Shown here: positions 27,294 to 36,241 of the stretch, in pieces
Layout of the letters: every line of letters starts with the position of its first letter
Numbering within the stretch: the stretch's first letter is position 1
DNA from: Corticimicrobacter sp040137905
Lineage (GTDB): Bacteria > Pseudomonadota > Gammaproteobacteria > Burkholderiales > Burkholderiaceae_B
Length of the DNA stretch: 64,000 bases
Direction of reading: 5' to 3'
Assembly (NCBI RefSeq): GCF_040137905.1
Contig: NZ_JBEFDG010000030.1
Span: 83,574 to 147,573 of the forward strand
The notes under the pieces: model-generated
Databases searched by the model: none
Seen by the model: the letters and a program-made list of their open reading frames with translations, nothing else
What the model was told of the DNA's origin: nothing
Made by a program: the position numbers and the translations under genes

Positions 27294-27476
27294 TTTTGAT
27301 GGGCTAGGGTTGTTGTGTCTGCGCTTTGCGGACGCAATTTGCAGGCGCACTTTGTGCAGGCATGCCCGGCCCGGATGGTCAGCTTGTTGTCGTGGTGGCT
27401 GGCACATACATAGCGACTCTTGCGCTGGCGTGTGCCGGTGCAACACAGTGGGCTGGTTGTTCAGCCCTTTTTTTTT
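27294..27476 (+). ncRNA. Structured rimP leader ending in a terminator (attenuator candidate)
   Basis: This 5' leader contains successive hairpins: GTCTGC-GCTTT-GCGGAC at 27317-27333, GCAC-TTT-GTGC near 27347-27357, and a longer arm GGCACA ... TGTGCC spanning about 27401-27437 with an inner AGCG/CGCT. The last is a textbook intrinsic terminator: GGGCTG-GTTGTT-CAGCCC at 27450-27467 followed by nine T. A GGGCT at 27301-27305 could pair with the AGCCC arm and act as antiterminator. A rimP leader attenuator has been described computationally in other proteobacteria; whether this belongs to that family is an inference. Confidence 0.6.
27450..27476 (+). terminator. Intrinsic terminator just upstream of rimP start
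   Basis: Six-base stem GGGCTG/CAGCCC, six-base loop, nine consecutive T. The T-run ends six bases before the rimP ATG, in the place where a ribosome binding site should be. Confidence 0.8.
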
Positions 27477-27482
27477 GAGCAT

Positions 27483-27977
27483 ATGGCAGACATTTTTTCG
27501 TTGACGGAGCAGGCGCTGGCAGGCATGGATATCGAACTGGTCGATGTCGAACGTGCGGGCCAGGGGCTGTTGCGTGTGACTATCGATACGCCCGAAGGTG
27601 TGCGGATCGAACATTGCGAGCAGGTCTCGCGGCATCTGTCGCGCGTCTACGAAGTCGAAAATTTGGATTACAGCCGGCTCGAAGTCAGTTCTCCCGGTAC
27701 CGATCGACCACTGCGCAAGGATGCCGATTTCCGGCGTTTTGCTGGTGAACGTGTCGAGATCAAGCTGCGCGAGGCGATTGACAGCCGCAAGGTTTTTTCA
27801 GGGATTCTGACGCTTCCGGAAACGGAAGGCGAAGCCGCCGATCAGCAGGGCGGCGCAACGTTCGGGTTGGAGTTCGAGGCACAGAAGGGTGAGATGCAGG
27901 TGTTGAGCTTTACGCTGGATGATGTCGAGCGTGCCAAGCTGGATCCCGTCCTGAATTTCAAGGGTAAGAAGCGATGA
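27483..27977 (+). CDS. rimP: Ribosome maturation factor RimP
   Basis: 164 residues from the ATG at 27483 (MADIFSLTEQALAGMDIELVDVER). RimP assists maturation of the 30S subunit. The N-terminal domain carries GLLRVTIDTPEGVRIEHCEQVSRHLSRVYEVE and the linker YSRLEVSSPGTDRPLRKDADFRRFAGERVEIKLRE, both family landmarks; the C-terminal SH3-like domain follows. No Shine-Dalgarno sequence is present: the base run before the ATG is the terminator T-tract plus GAGCAT. First gene of the translation operon; its stop overlaps nusA (ATGA). Confidence 0.93.
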   Translation: MADIFSLTEQALAGMDIELVDVERAGQGLLRVTIDTPEGVRIEHCEQVSRHLSRVYEVENLDYSRLEVSSPGTDRPLRKDADFRRFAGERVEIKLREAIDSRKVFSGILTLPETEGEAADQQGGATFGLEFEAQKGEMQVLSFTLDDVERAKLDPVLNFKGKKR

Positions 27978-29455
27978 GTCGCGAAATTCTTTTACTGGTG
28001 GATGCGCTGGCGAGCGAAAAGGCCGTTCCGCGTGAAGTGGTCTTTGGTGCACTTGAGGGTGCGCTGGCGTCGGCCATGAAAAAGCGCTTCGAGGAAGATG
28101 TCAATATTCGCGTGGCGATCGACCGCGATACCGGCAACTATGAAGGTTTCCGGCGCTGGCTGGTCGTGCCCGACGAAGAAGGTTTGCAAGAGCCCGATCA
28201 GCAGGAACTGCTGTCGGATGCGCGTGAACTGGCACCCGACGTCGAGATCGGCGATTACATTGAAGAACCGCTCGAGGCCATCGAATTTGGTCGTATCGGT
28301 GCGCAGGCCGCCAAACAGGCCATTCTGCAGAAGATCCGCGATGCCGAGCGCGAGCAGGTTCTCAACGATTTTCTGGATCGTGGCGAAAGTATCGTGTCCG
28401 GCACGGTCAAGCGCATGGACAAGGGCGATGCCATCATCGAAAGCGGCAAGATCGAAGCCCGCCTGCCTCGCAACCAGATGATCCCCAAGGAAAATCTGCG
28501 TATCGGTGATCGTGTGCGTGCCTGGGTTCAGACCATTGATCGCACGGCACGTGGCCAGCAGGTACTGCTGTCGCGCACGGCTCCCGAATTCATCCAGCAA
28601 CTGTTTGAAAACGAAGTGCCCGAGATCGAGCAGGGTCTGCTCGAGATCAAGGCTGCAGCGCGCGATCCTGGCGTTCGCGCCAAGATCGCTGTCGTGGCCT
28701 ACGACAAGCGTATCGATCCCATTGGCACTTGCGTCGGCATGCGCGGCTCGCGTGTGACGGCTGTGCGCAATGAGCTGGGTGGCGAGCAGGTCGATATCGT
28801 CCTGTGGGCTGACGATCCCGCGCAGTTCGTCATTGGCGCGCTGGCTCCGGCCAACGTCGAGTCCATCGTGGTGGATGAAGACAAGCACGCCATGGATGTG
28901 GTCGTCGACGAGGAAAACCTGCCGAAGGCGATCGGTGCCCGTGGTCAGAACGTCCGCCTGGCATCCGACCTGACCGGGTGGCAGATCAACATCATGACCC
29001 AGGAAGAAAGCCACAGCCGCCAGGAAGAGGAGCGCGAGACTTTGCGTGCCGCTTTCATGCAAAAACTGGACGTGGATGAGGAAGTCGCTGACATCCTGAT
29101 CGACGAAGGTTTCACCGGCCTGGAAGAGATCGCCTATGTGCCGATGCAGGAACTGCTCGACATCGAGGCGTTCGACGAAGAAACCATTACCGAGTTGCGC
29201 ACTCGCGCCCGCAACGCGCTGCTGACCGAGGCTATTGCCAAGGAAGAAGAGGCAGAGGCTGCCCAGAATCTCAACGGTCTCGAAGGCATGACGCCCGAAC
29301 TGATCGAGAAACTGGCCCAGCATGGCATTGAAACCCGCGATGACCTGGCCGATCTGGCCAGCGATGAGCTGGCCGAGATGGTTGGTGTCGACGAGCAGGC
29401 GGCCAGCGACCTGATCATGCGTGCTCGCGAGCACTGGTTTGATGATGAGGCGTAA
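27974..29455 (+). CDS. nusA: Transcription termination/antitermination factor NusA
   Basis: 493 residues, typical proteobacterial length. Domains: N-terminal RNA-polymerase-binding domain (1-125), S1 (about 135-200, GDAIIESGKIEARLPRNQMIPKE), KH1 and KH2 (about 200-345, with GTCVGMRGSRVTAVRNELGGE and PKAIGARGQNVRLAS), and two C-terminal acidic helix-hairpin-helix repeats (about 365-493). It binds elongating RNA polymerase and modulates pausing and intrinsic termination. Encoded right after rimP, whose leader contains a terminator, so autoregulation by NusA is plausible. Start overlaps the rimP stop. Confidence 0.97.
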   Translation: MSREILLLVDALASEKAVPREVVFGALEGALASAMKKRFEEDVNIRVAIDRDTGNYEGFRRWLVVPDEEGLQEPDQQELLSDARELAPDVEIGDYIEEPLEAIEFGRIGAQAAKQAILQKIRDAEREQVLNDFLDRGESIVSGTVKRMDKGDAIIESGKIEARLPRNQMIPKENLRIGDRVRAWVQTIDRTARGQQVLLSRTAPEFIQQLFENEVPEIEQGLLEIKAAARDPGVRAKIAVVAYDKRIDPIGTCVGMRGSRVTAVRNELGGEQVDIVLWADDPAQFVIGALAPANVESIVVDEDKHAMDVVVDEENLPKAIGARGQNVRLASDLTGWQINIMTQEESHSRQEEERETLRAAFMQKLDVDEEVADILIDEGFTGLEEIAYVPMQELLDIEAFDEETITELRTRARNALLTEAIAKEEEAEAAQNLNGLEGMTPELIEKLAQHGIETRDDLADLASDELAEMVGVDEQAASDLIMRAREHWFDDEA

Positions 29456-29546
29456 GTGCAGGAGCGGCCGGTGAGTGCCGGCCCGTCTCCCGCCAGGCAA
29501 CAGCATCAATATTGAAAAATGCAGTAGAAAGGGAAGAGAGAAACGA

Positions 29547-32500
29547 ATGTCGAGTAATACCGTCGCCCAGTTCGCAAATGAGCTGAAAATGCCCGCCGTC
29601 GCGCTGCTTGAGCAGTTGCGCGTTGCCGGCATCGACCTCAAGTCGGCCGACGATGTCGTCACCGAAAGCGACAAGGCGAAGCTGCTCGAGTCGTTGCGCA
29701 AGGGTAAGGCGCAAGGCAGTGAGGGCAAGAAGATCACGGTGACTCGTCGCCAGACTTCGGAAATCCGCCATGCCGATGCCACCGGCCGTTCCCGCACGGT
29801 GCAGGTCGAAGTGCGCAAAAAGCGTGTCTTCGTCAAGCGTGATGTGCAGGATCCGCTGGCAGCCGAAGCCGCGCTCTCTGACCAGGACCATGCTGCCGAC
29901 GTTGATCGCCAGGAAGCAGTGCCGGTTGTGGACGTCACCCACGAAACTGCCGCGCCCATCGAAGCGGCGGCAGCCGTACAGGCTGATGTCGCTCAGGTTG
30001 TTGCTGAAGATCATGCGGCAATCGAGTCGAATGTGACCGCTTCGGCAGAGAGCACGGTTGCTCCTGTGGAGGTGGTTGCCGTCGAGCAACAGGCTGCCGT
30101 GGCCGACGTGCCTGCCGTAGAAGAGGCTGTGCCGGTTGCCACCGAAGCGCCATCCATTCCATCCGTTCCGCAAGTGGAGTCCGCCGATACCGGCGCGGCT
30201 GCACCCGCGGCAGAACAACCCACCCCTGCGCAGGAGGCCACGGCCTCCGTGGCGCAGCAGGAGCAGACGGCCGAGCCGTCCTCCGTCAGCGCAGCAGCAC
30301 ACGCGGAACCGGCCCCTGCCAAGCAGGCAGCCGTCTCGTCCGCGCCCAAAGCGGCAACAGGAAAGAAAAATATGTCCGGCCAGGCAGTACCAGTGGAAGC
30401 GGCAGCGGGTGCCACTCCTCCGGCGAATCGTGAAGCAGCCCGCAAGGCAGCCGAGGCAGAGGCAGCGGCATTGCGTGCCATGCTGAACCGTCCCCGCAAG
30501 GTGCTGCGTGCGCCTGAGCCCGAGCCGCAGAATGTGGCCGGTACACTGCACAAGCCTTCCAAGAAGGAAGGCGTGAAAAAAGACGCCAAGCCGGCGACTG
30601 ACAATGCGCCGGGCAAGAAAACCGTCAAGACGGCGGATGCAGGCTCTTCGTCGTGGTCCGATGGCAATCGCAAGAAGCCGTCCGATCGCCCGCAGCGCAG
30701 CGATGCACCTGCCGGCCGTGATGGCTGGCGCAGTGGCAAGGGTGGTGGTAAGGGCCGTCGCGGCGATCGCCGCGACGAGCAACAGGCCGCCAGTGCAGCA
30801 CCTGAATTCATCGTCCGTGAAGTGCACGTTCCCGAAACGGTCACGGTAGCCGATCTGGCGCACAAGATGTCCGTCAAGGCCGCCGAAGTCATCAAGCTGT
30901 TGATGAAGCTGGGCCAGATGGTGACCATCAACCAGGTGCTGGATCAGGAAACCGCCATGATCGTGGTTGAGGAACTGGGCCACAAGGCGATTGCTGCCAA
31001 GCTGGATGATCCCGAGGCCTTCCTCGACGAAACCGATCTGGGCGAGATCGAATCGTTGCCGCGTGCACCTGTCGTGACCGTTATGGGCCACGTTGACCAC
31101 GGCAAGACCTCGTTGCTGGATTACATTCGTCGTGCCAAGGTGGCACATGGTGAGGCCGGTGGCATTACGCAGCATATCGGTGCCTATCACGTCAAGACGC
31201 CGCGTGGCGTGGTGACCTTCCTGGATACCCCGGGTCACGAGGCCTTCACGGCCATGCGTGCCCGCGGTGCCAAGGCAACCGACGTCGTGATCCTGGTTGT
31301 GGCCGCCGATGATGGCGTCATGCCGCAGACGCGCGAAGCCATTCACCATGCGCGTGCCGCAGGTGTACCCATCGTGGTGGCGATCACCAAGGTCGACAAG
31401 CCCGAAGCCAATCCGGATCGCGTCAAGCAGGAACTGCTGGTCGAGGAAGTCGTTCCCGAAGAATACGGTGGCGATGTACCCTTCGTGTCCGTGTCGGCCA
31501 AGACTGGTGCAGGCATTGATGATCTGCTCGAAAACGTACTGTTGCAGGCCGAGATTCTTGAGCTCAAGGCACCGATCGAGGCTCCCGCCAAGGGGCTGGT
31601 TGTCGAGGCCCGCCTCGACAAGGGGCGCGGCCCGGTCGCGACCGTGCTGGTACAGTCCGGTACGCTGAACCGGGGCGACTCGGTGCTGGTGGGAGCAAGC
31701 TACGGCCGTGTGCGTGCCATGCTGGACGAAACCGGCAAGGCCATCCACAAGGCTGGCCCATCCATTCCGGTTGAAATCCAGGGGCTGACTGAAGTGCCTG
31801 CCGCCGGCGACGAACTGATCGCCATGACCGACGAGCGCAAGGCACGCGAAATCGCACTGTTCCGTCAGGGCAAGTTCCGTGACGTCAAGCTGGCCAAGCA
31901 ACAGGCCGCCAAGCTCGAGTCCATGTTCGACAACATGGGTGAGGGTGCCCAGATTCTGTCGCTCATCATCAAGACCGATGTGCAGGGTTCACAGGAAGCG
32001 CTGGCCAGTTCGCTGCTCAAGCTCTCGACCGACGAGGTCAAGGTGCAGGTGGTGCATGCGGCAGTGGGCGGTATTTCCGAAAGCGACGTCAACCTGGCCA
32101 TCGCTTCGCATGCAGTCATCATCGGCTTTAACGTGCGCGCCGATCACAGTGCCAAGAAGCTGGCCGAGAACAACGATATCGATCTGCGCTACTACAACAT
32201 CATCTATGATGCTGTGGACGACGTGAAGGCTGCCCTGTCCGGCATGCTGGCACCCGAGCGCAAGGAAGAAGTCATCGGCATGGTCGAGATTCGCGAGGTC
32301 TACAGCATTTCGCGTATCGGCAAGGTGGCGGGTTGCATGGTCACCGATGGTATCGTTCGTCGCGATTCGCAGATCCGTCTGTTGCGCGGCAATGTGGTCC
32401 AGTGGACCGGCCTGCTGGAGTCGCTGCGCCGCTTCAAGGATGATGTCAAGGAAGTCCGCAGTGGTTTTGATTGCGGTGTCACCCTGCGGGGCAACAATGA

Positions 32501-32561
32501 TATCGAAGTCGGCGATCAGCTTGAAGTCTTCGAAATCAAGGAAATCGCCCGTTCGCTGTGA
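29547..32561 (+). CDS. infB: Translation initiation factor IF-2
   Basis: 1004 residues from the ATG at 29547, preceded by GGAAGAGAG. IF2 delivers initiator tRNA to the 30S subunit. Domains: short IF2_N helical domain (1-55, AQFANELKMPAVALLEQLRVAG), a long Ala/Glu/Val/Pro-rich then Lys/Arg/Gly-rich linker (about 130-430), a second IF2_N (about 425-475), the GTPase domain with GHVDHGKT near 514, DTPGHEAF and TKVDKPEA, and the C-terminal barrels ending EVFEIKEIARSL. The initiator tRNA it binds is encoded 4.8 kb upstream. It lies 91 bases after nusA; the gap contains a GC-rich hairpin. Confidence 0.97.
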   Translation: MSSNTVAQFANELKMPAVALLEQLRVAGIDLKSADDVVTESDKAKLLESLRKGKAQGSEGKKITVTRRQTSEIRHADATGRSRTVQVEVRKKRVFVKRDVQDPLAAEAALSDQDHAADVDRQEAVPVVDVTHETAAPIEAAAAVQADVAQVVAEDHAAIESNVTASAESTVAPVEVVAVEQQAAVADVPAVEEAVPVATEAPSIPSVPQVESADTGAAAPAAEQPTPAQEATASVAQQEQTAEPSSVSAAAHAEPAPAKQAAVSSAPKAATGKKNMSGQAVPVEAAAGATPPANREAARKAAEAEAAALRAMLNRPRKVLRAPEPEPQNVAGTLHKPSKKEGVKKDAKPATDNAPGKKTVKTADAGSSSWSDGNRKKPSDRPQRSDAPAGRDGWRSGKGGGKGRRGDRRDEQQAASAAPEFIVREVHVPETVTVADLAHKMSVKAAEVIKLLMKLGQMVTINQVLDQETAMIVVEELGHKAIAAKLDDPEAFLDETDLGEIESLPRAPVVTVMGHVDHGKTSLLDYIRRAKVAHGEAGGITQHIGAYHVKTPRGVVTFLDTPGHEAFTAMRARGAKATDVVILVVAADDGVMPQTREAIHHARAAGVPIVVAITKVDKPEANPDRVKQELLVEEVVPEEYGGDVPFVSVSAKTGAGIDDLLENVLLQAEILELKAPIEAPAKGLVVEARLDKGRGPVATVLVQSGTLNRGDSVLVGASYGRVRAMLDETGKAIHKAGPSIPVEIQGLTEVPAAGDELIAMTDERKAREIALFRQGKFRDVKLAKQQAAKLESMFDNMGEGAQILSLIIKTDVQGSQEALASSLLKLSTDEVKVQVVHAAVGGISESDVNLAIASHAVIIGFNVRADHSAKKLAENNDIDLRYYNIIYDAVDDVKAALSGMLAPERKEEVIGMVEIREVYSISRIGKVAGCMVTDGIVRRDSQIRLLRGNVVQWTGLLESLRRFKDDVKEVRSGFDCGVTLRGNNDIEVGDQLEVFEIKEIARSL

Positions 32562-32567
32562 GTCTGA

Positions 32568-32969
32568 ATGAGCCGTCATAAGCAAAAAAGCATCCCCAAC
32601 CGCAATGTGCGGTTGGCCGACCAGATCCAGAAGGATCTGGCCGAGATCATCCAGCGCGAGATCGAGATGTCCCGCGTTGGCTTGGTCACGCTGACCTCGG
32701 TCGAACTGTCGGCCGATTACGCGCACGCCAAGGTCTATTTTTCCGTGCTGGGCGCGGAGCCCGATGCCGTCGTTGCATTGCTCAACGAAAAGGCTGGCTG
32801 GCTGCACTCGCTGTTGTACAAGCGACTGCATATCCATACGGTTCCGACCCTGCGCTTTGTGCATGACGCCCAACTGGCGCATGCGATCGAAATGTCCCAA
32901 TTGATCGACCAGGCCAATCGGTCTGGCGCTCAATCCGGCGTTCCCGACGAACCCGACGACGCCCGCTGA
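32568..32969 (+). CDS. rbfA: Ribosome-binding factor A
   Basis: 133 residues. Binds the 30S subunit during late assembly and cold adaptation. The single KH-like domain covers residues about 10-110 (RNVRLADQIQKDLAEIIQREI, LTSVELSADYAHAKVYFSVLG, LRFVHDAQLAHAIEMSQLID). Seven bases after infB, so cotranscribed. A short hairpin GCCCGC-TGAC-GCGGGC (32961-32976) straddles its stop codon and could lower read-through to truB. Confidence 0.95.
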   Translation: MSRHKQKSIPNRNVRLADQIQKDLAEIIQREIEMSRVGLVTLTSVELSADYAHAKVYFSVLGAEPDAVVALLNEKAGWLHSLLYKRLHIHTVPTLRFVHDAQLAHAIEMSQLIDQANRSGAQSGVPDEPDDAR

Positions 32970-32996
32970 CGCGGGCTATCGTTCTATTTCTGGTTG

Positions 32997-33737
32997 ATGA
33001 CGATGGCTACACGACGCGGGCAGTTGCTCGACGGCGTTCTGTTGCTTGACAAACCAGAAGGGCTGTCAAGCAATCACGCTCTACAACGCGCCAAGCGCAC
33101 GGTGGATGCCCGCAAGGCGGGCCATACCGGCACGCTCGATCCTTTTGCGACCGGGCTGCTGGTGCTGTGTATGGGCAAGGCGACCAAGATTTCCGGCAAG
33201 ATGCTGGATGCCGACAAACGCTATCTGGCTACTGTTTTTTTCGGTGCCGAAACCGATAGCGGCGATCTGACCGGTACGGTCGTGTCGCAGGCTGGCGAAG
33301 ACTTTGCCGGTGTCGGGCGGGAGGCACTGGAACAGGCGATTGCCGGTTTCCGGGGCGAAATCCAGCAGATTCCTCCCATGTACTCCGCGCTCAAGCGTGA
33401 TGGTATACCCCTGTACAAATATGCGCGCGAAGGGATCGAGCTTGAGCGCCCGCCGCGCACGGTAATGATTCATCGGCTTGATCTGCTGTCTTGCGACGGC
33501 AGGCAGGCCGTGATTGATGTTGAATGCAGCAAAGGCACCTATATCCGGACCCTGGCCCAGGATATAGGACGCGCGCTCGGCTGCGGGGCGCATCTGGTGG
33601 CGTTGCGGCGCACCCGGATCGGTCCGTTCTCGCTGGACGACGCCATCACGCTGGAGCAGTTGCAGGCCATGCCGACCCCGGCGCAGGTCCTGTTGCCGCT
33701 GGACAAACTGCCCGCTGGCCTGTGGCCGGCGGCCTGA
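32997..33737 (+). CDS. truB: tRNA pseudouridine(55) synthase TruB
   Basis: 246 residues from the ATG at 32997; a second ATG two codons later is equally possible. Makes the universal pseudouridine 55 of the T loop. The catalytic aspartate is Asp48 in AGHTGTLDPFATGLL; other family segments are LLLDKPEGLSSN, QIPPMYSALKRDGIPLYKYAREG and CSKGTYIRTLAQDIG. The C-terminus is shorter than E. coli TruB (314 residues), which has a PUA domain, so only the compact form is present. In the operon after rbfA. Confidence 0.94.
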   Translation: MTMATRRGQLLDGVLLLDKPEGLSSNHALQRAKRTVDARKAGHTGTLDPFATGLLVLCMGKATKISGKMLDADKRYLATVFFGAETDSGDLTGTVVSQAGEDFAGVGREALEQAIAGFRGEIQQIPPMYSALKRDGIPLYKYAREGIELERPPRTVMIHRLDLLSCDGRQAVIDVECSKGTYIRTLAQDIGRALGCGAHLVALRRTRIGPFSLDDAITLEQLQAMPTPAQVLLPLDKLPAGLWPAA

Positions 33738-33756
33738 CTGACTGAGGACGACTTTT

Positions 33757-35577
33757 ATGACACGCGCTTTGCGTAACGTAGCCATCATCGCACACGTCGA
33801 TCATGGCAAGACCACCCTGGTGGACCAACTGCTTAAGCAGTCGGGCACCTTCCGCGACAACCAGCATATGTCCGAACGGGTCATGGACTCGGGCGACATC
33901 GAAAAAGAACGCGGCATCACGATTCTGGCCAAGAACTGTGCCTGCGAATACGAAGGCACGCACATCAACATCATCGACACCCCGGGACACGCGGATTTCG
34001 GTGGCGAAGTCGAGCGTGTGCTGTCGATGGCCGACGGCGTGCTGCTGCTGGTCGATGCGGTCGAGGGCCCGATGCCCCAGACCCGCTTCGTGACCCGCAA
34101 GGCGCTGGCGCTGGGCCTGCGCCCCATCGTGGTCGTCAACAAGATCGACCGCCCGGGTGCGCGTCCTGACTTTGCGATCAACGCAACCTTTGATCTGTTC
34201 GACAAGCTCGGCGCAACCGAAGAGCAGCTCGATTTTCCCATCATCTATGCTTCGGGACTGTCGGGTTACGCGGGTCTGACCGAAGAGGTGCGCAGCGGCG
34301 ACATGCGTCCGCTGTTTGACGCGATTCTCAAGTATGTGCCGCAGCGTGATGACGATGCCGACGGTCCGCTGCAGATGCAGATCGTCTCGCTTGACTACAG
34401 CAGCTATGTTGGCAAGATCGGTGTGGGCCGCATCAACCGTGGTCGCGCACGTGCCGGTCAGGACGTGGTCGTCAAGTTCGGCCCCGACGGCGCACCGATC
34501 AAGGGTCGCATCAATCAGGTGCTCACGTTCAAGGGTCTGGAGCGCGTGCTGGTCGATGAGGCCGAAGCGGGCGATATCGCGCTCATCAACGGGATCGAGG
34601 AACTGGGCATTGGCTGCACGGTGACGGATGCGTCGGTGCAGGAAGCGCTGCCGATGCTGCGCATCGACGAGCCGACACTGACCATGAACTTCATGGTCAA
34701 CACCTCGCCGCTGGCCGGTCGTGAAGGCAAGTTCGTGACTAGTCGCCAGTTGCGCGATCGCCTGGAACGCGAGCTCAAGTCCAACGTGGCCTTGCGTGTG
34801 CGTGATACCGATGACGACACAGTGTTCGAAGTGGCGGGCCGGGGTGAACTGCACCTGACCATTCTGCTGGAAAACATGCGCCGTGAAGGCTACGAACTGG
34901 CCGTATCGCGCCCGCGTGTGGTGTTCAAGGACATTGACGGCGTGCGTTGCGAACCCTATGAACTGCTGACCGTCGATCTGGAAGATGGTCACCAGGGTGC
35001 CGTGATGGAAGAACTGGGCCGCCGCAAGGGCGACCTGCAGGACATGCAGCCGGATGGCCGTGGTCGCACCCGCCTGGAATACCGTGTTCCGGCCCGTGGC
35101 CTGATCGGTTTCCAGGGCGAATTCCTGTCGATGACGCGTGGTACGGGCCTGATGAGTCATGTGTTCGATGATTACCAGCCGGTGCGCGAAGGCAGCCTGG
35201 GCGAGCGCCGCAATGGTGTGCTCATCAGCCAGGACGATGGCGATGCCGTGGCCTACGCACTGTGGAAGCTGCAGGATCGCGGTCGCATGTTCGTCAGTCC
35301 GGGCGAAGCGCTGTATGAAGGCATGATCATCGGCATTCACAGCCGTGACAACGATCTGGTCGTGAACCCGATCAAGGGCAAGCAACTGACCAACGTGCGG
35401 GCCTCGGGTACGGACGAAGCCGTGCGCCTGGTGCCGCCGATCAAGATCACGCTCGAATACGCCGTGGAATTCATTGACGACGATGAACTGGTCGAGATCA
35501 CGCCCAAGTCCATCCGTCTGCGCAAGCGCTATCTGAAGGAACACGAGCGTCGTCGCATGTCGCGCGAAGGCAGCTGA
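33757..35577 (+). CDS. typA: Ribosome-associated translational GTPase TypA/BipA
   Basis: 606 residues, standard length. A translational GTPase related to EF-G that acts in 50S assembly and stress adaptation. G motifs: AHVDHGKTTLVDQLL near residue 10, DTPGHADF near 77, NKIDRPGA near 128. Beta-barrel domain II, two EF-G-like domains and the TypA-specific C-terminal domain (NDNDLVVNPIKGKQLTNVRASG near residue 530) are all complete. Twenty bases after truB, so probably the last gene of the long translation operon. Confidence 0.97.
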   Translation: MTRALRNVAIIAHVDHGKTTLVDQLLKQSGTFRDNQHMSERVMDSGDIEKERGITILAKNCACEYEGTHINIIDTPGHADFGGEVERVLSMADGVLLLVDAVEGPMPQTRFVTRKALALGLRPIVVVNKIDRPGARPDFAINATFDLFDKLGATEEQLDFPIIYASGLSGYAGLTEEVRSGDMRPLFDAILKYVPQRDDDADGPLQMQIVSLDYSSYVGKIGVGRINRGRARAGQDVVVKFGPDGAPIKGRINQVLTFKGLERVLVDEAEAGDIALINGIEELGIGCTVTDASVQEALPMLRIDEPTLTMNFMVNTSPLAGREGKFVTSRQLRDRLERELKSNVALRVRDTDDDTVFEVAGRGELHLTILLENMRREGYELAVSRPRVVFKDIDGVRCEPYELLTVDLEDGHQGAVMEELGRRKGDLQDMQPDGRGRTRLEYRVPARGLIGFQGEFLSMTRGTGLMSHVFDDYQPVREGSLGERRNGVLISQDDGDAVAYALWKLQDRGRMFVSPGEALYEGMIIGIHSRDNDLVVNPIKGKQLTNVRASGTDEAVRLVPPIKITLEYAVEFIDDDELVEITPKSIRLRKRYLKEHERRRMSREGS

Positions 35578-35632
35578 TACGCTTTTGCGCAGTACGACTG
35601 GTAGGGCAGGCAAGCGCGTTTAAAATGTGACC

Positions 35633-36241
35633 ATGACGGTGACCTATACTCTGCTTGAAACCTGCACCTACCAGGAAGATGTTCGCAAAAGCCGCTTTCT
35701 GGGCTGGGCCGCCCCGGTGGCCAGCATCGATGAGGCCGTGGCATTCTTTGCCGCTCACTCGGTGGCCGATGCCACGCACAATTGCTGGGCCTATCGGATC
35801 GGGCCGCTGTATCGTTTCAATGACGACGGCGAGCCAGGCGGCACGGCGGGCCGGCCCATCCTGCAGGCCATAGAGGGGCAGGGCTTCGACAACGTGGCCG
35901 TGCTCGTGGTGCGCTGGTTCGGTGGCGTCAAGCTGGGAGCCGGCGGGCTGGTGCGGGCCTACAGTGCCTGCGCTGCCAACACCTTGCGCCAAGGCAAGCG
36001 GCAGGAAGTGATTCCCGCCATGCAGGTGCGCTGCCGATGTCTCTATACCGATCTGGCACGTGTGCAGGCGCGACTGGCCCAGGCCGGTGTGCGTACACTC
36101 GATGAACAGTTCGATGCCGAAGGCGTGCAATTGCGCCTGGATGTGCCGCTGGCTGTCGCCAGCGAGCTGGCCGCTGCCGTGGCCGATATCAGCCGGGGAC
36201 AGGCACTCTGGCAACCGCTTACGGAACAAGCACGCAAATGA
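35633..36241 (+). CDS. yigZ: YigZ/IMPACT family protein
   Basis: 202 residues from the ATG at 35633; a GTG two codons upstream is possible. UPF0029 fold: KSRFLGWAAPVASIDEAVAFFAAH, the signature HNCWAYRIG, a DDGEPGGTAGRPIL loop and VVVRWFGGVKLGAGGLVRAYSACA, followed by a C-terminal ferredoxin-like domain. Relatives bind or regulate translation factors (IMPACT) in eukaryotes; the bacterial role is not settled. A TTTAAAAT sequence lies 6 bases before the ATG region. Its stop overlaps tsaD (ATGA). Confidence 0.9.
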   Translation: MTVTYTLLETCTYQEDVRKSRFLGWAAPVASIDEAVAFFAAHSVADATHNCWAYRIGPLYRFNDDGEPGGTAGRPILQAIEGQGFDNVAVLVVRWFGGVKLGAGGLVRAYSACAANTLRQGKRQEVIPAMQVRCRCLYTDLARVQARLAQAGVRTLDEQFDAEGVQLRLDVPLAVASELAAAVADISRGQALWQPLTEQARK

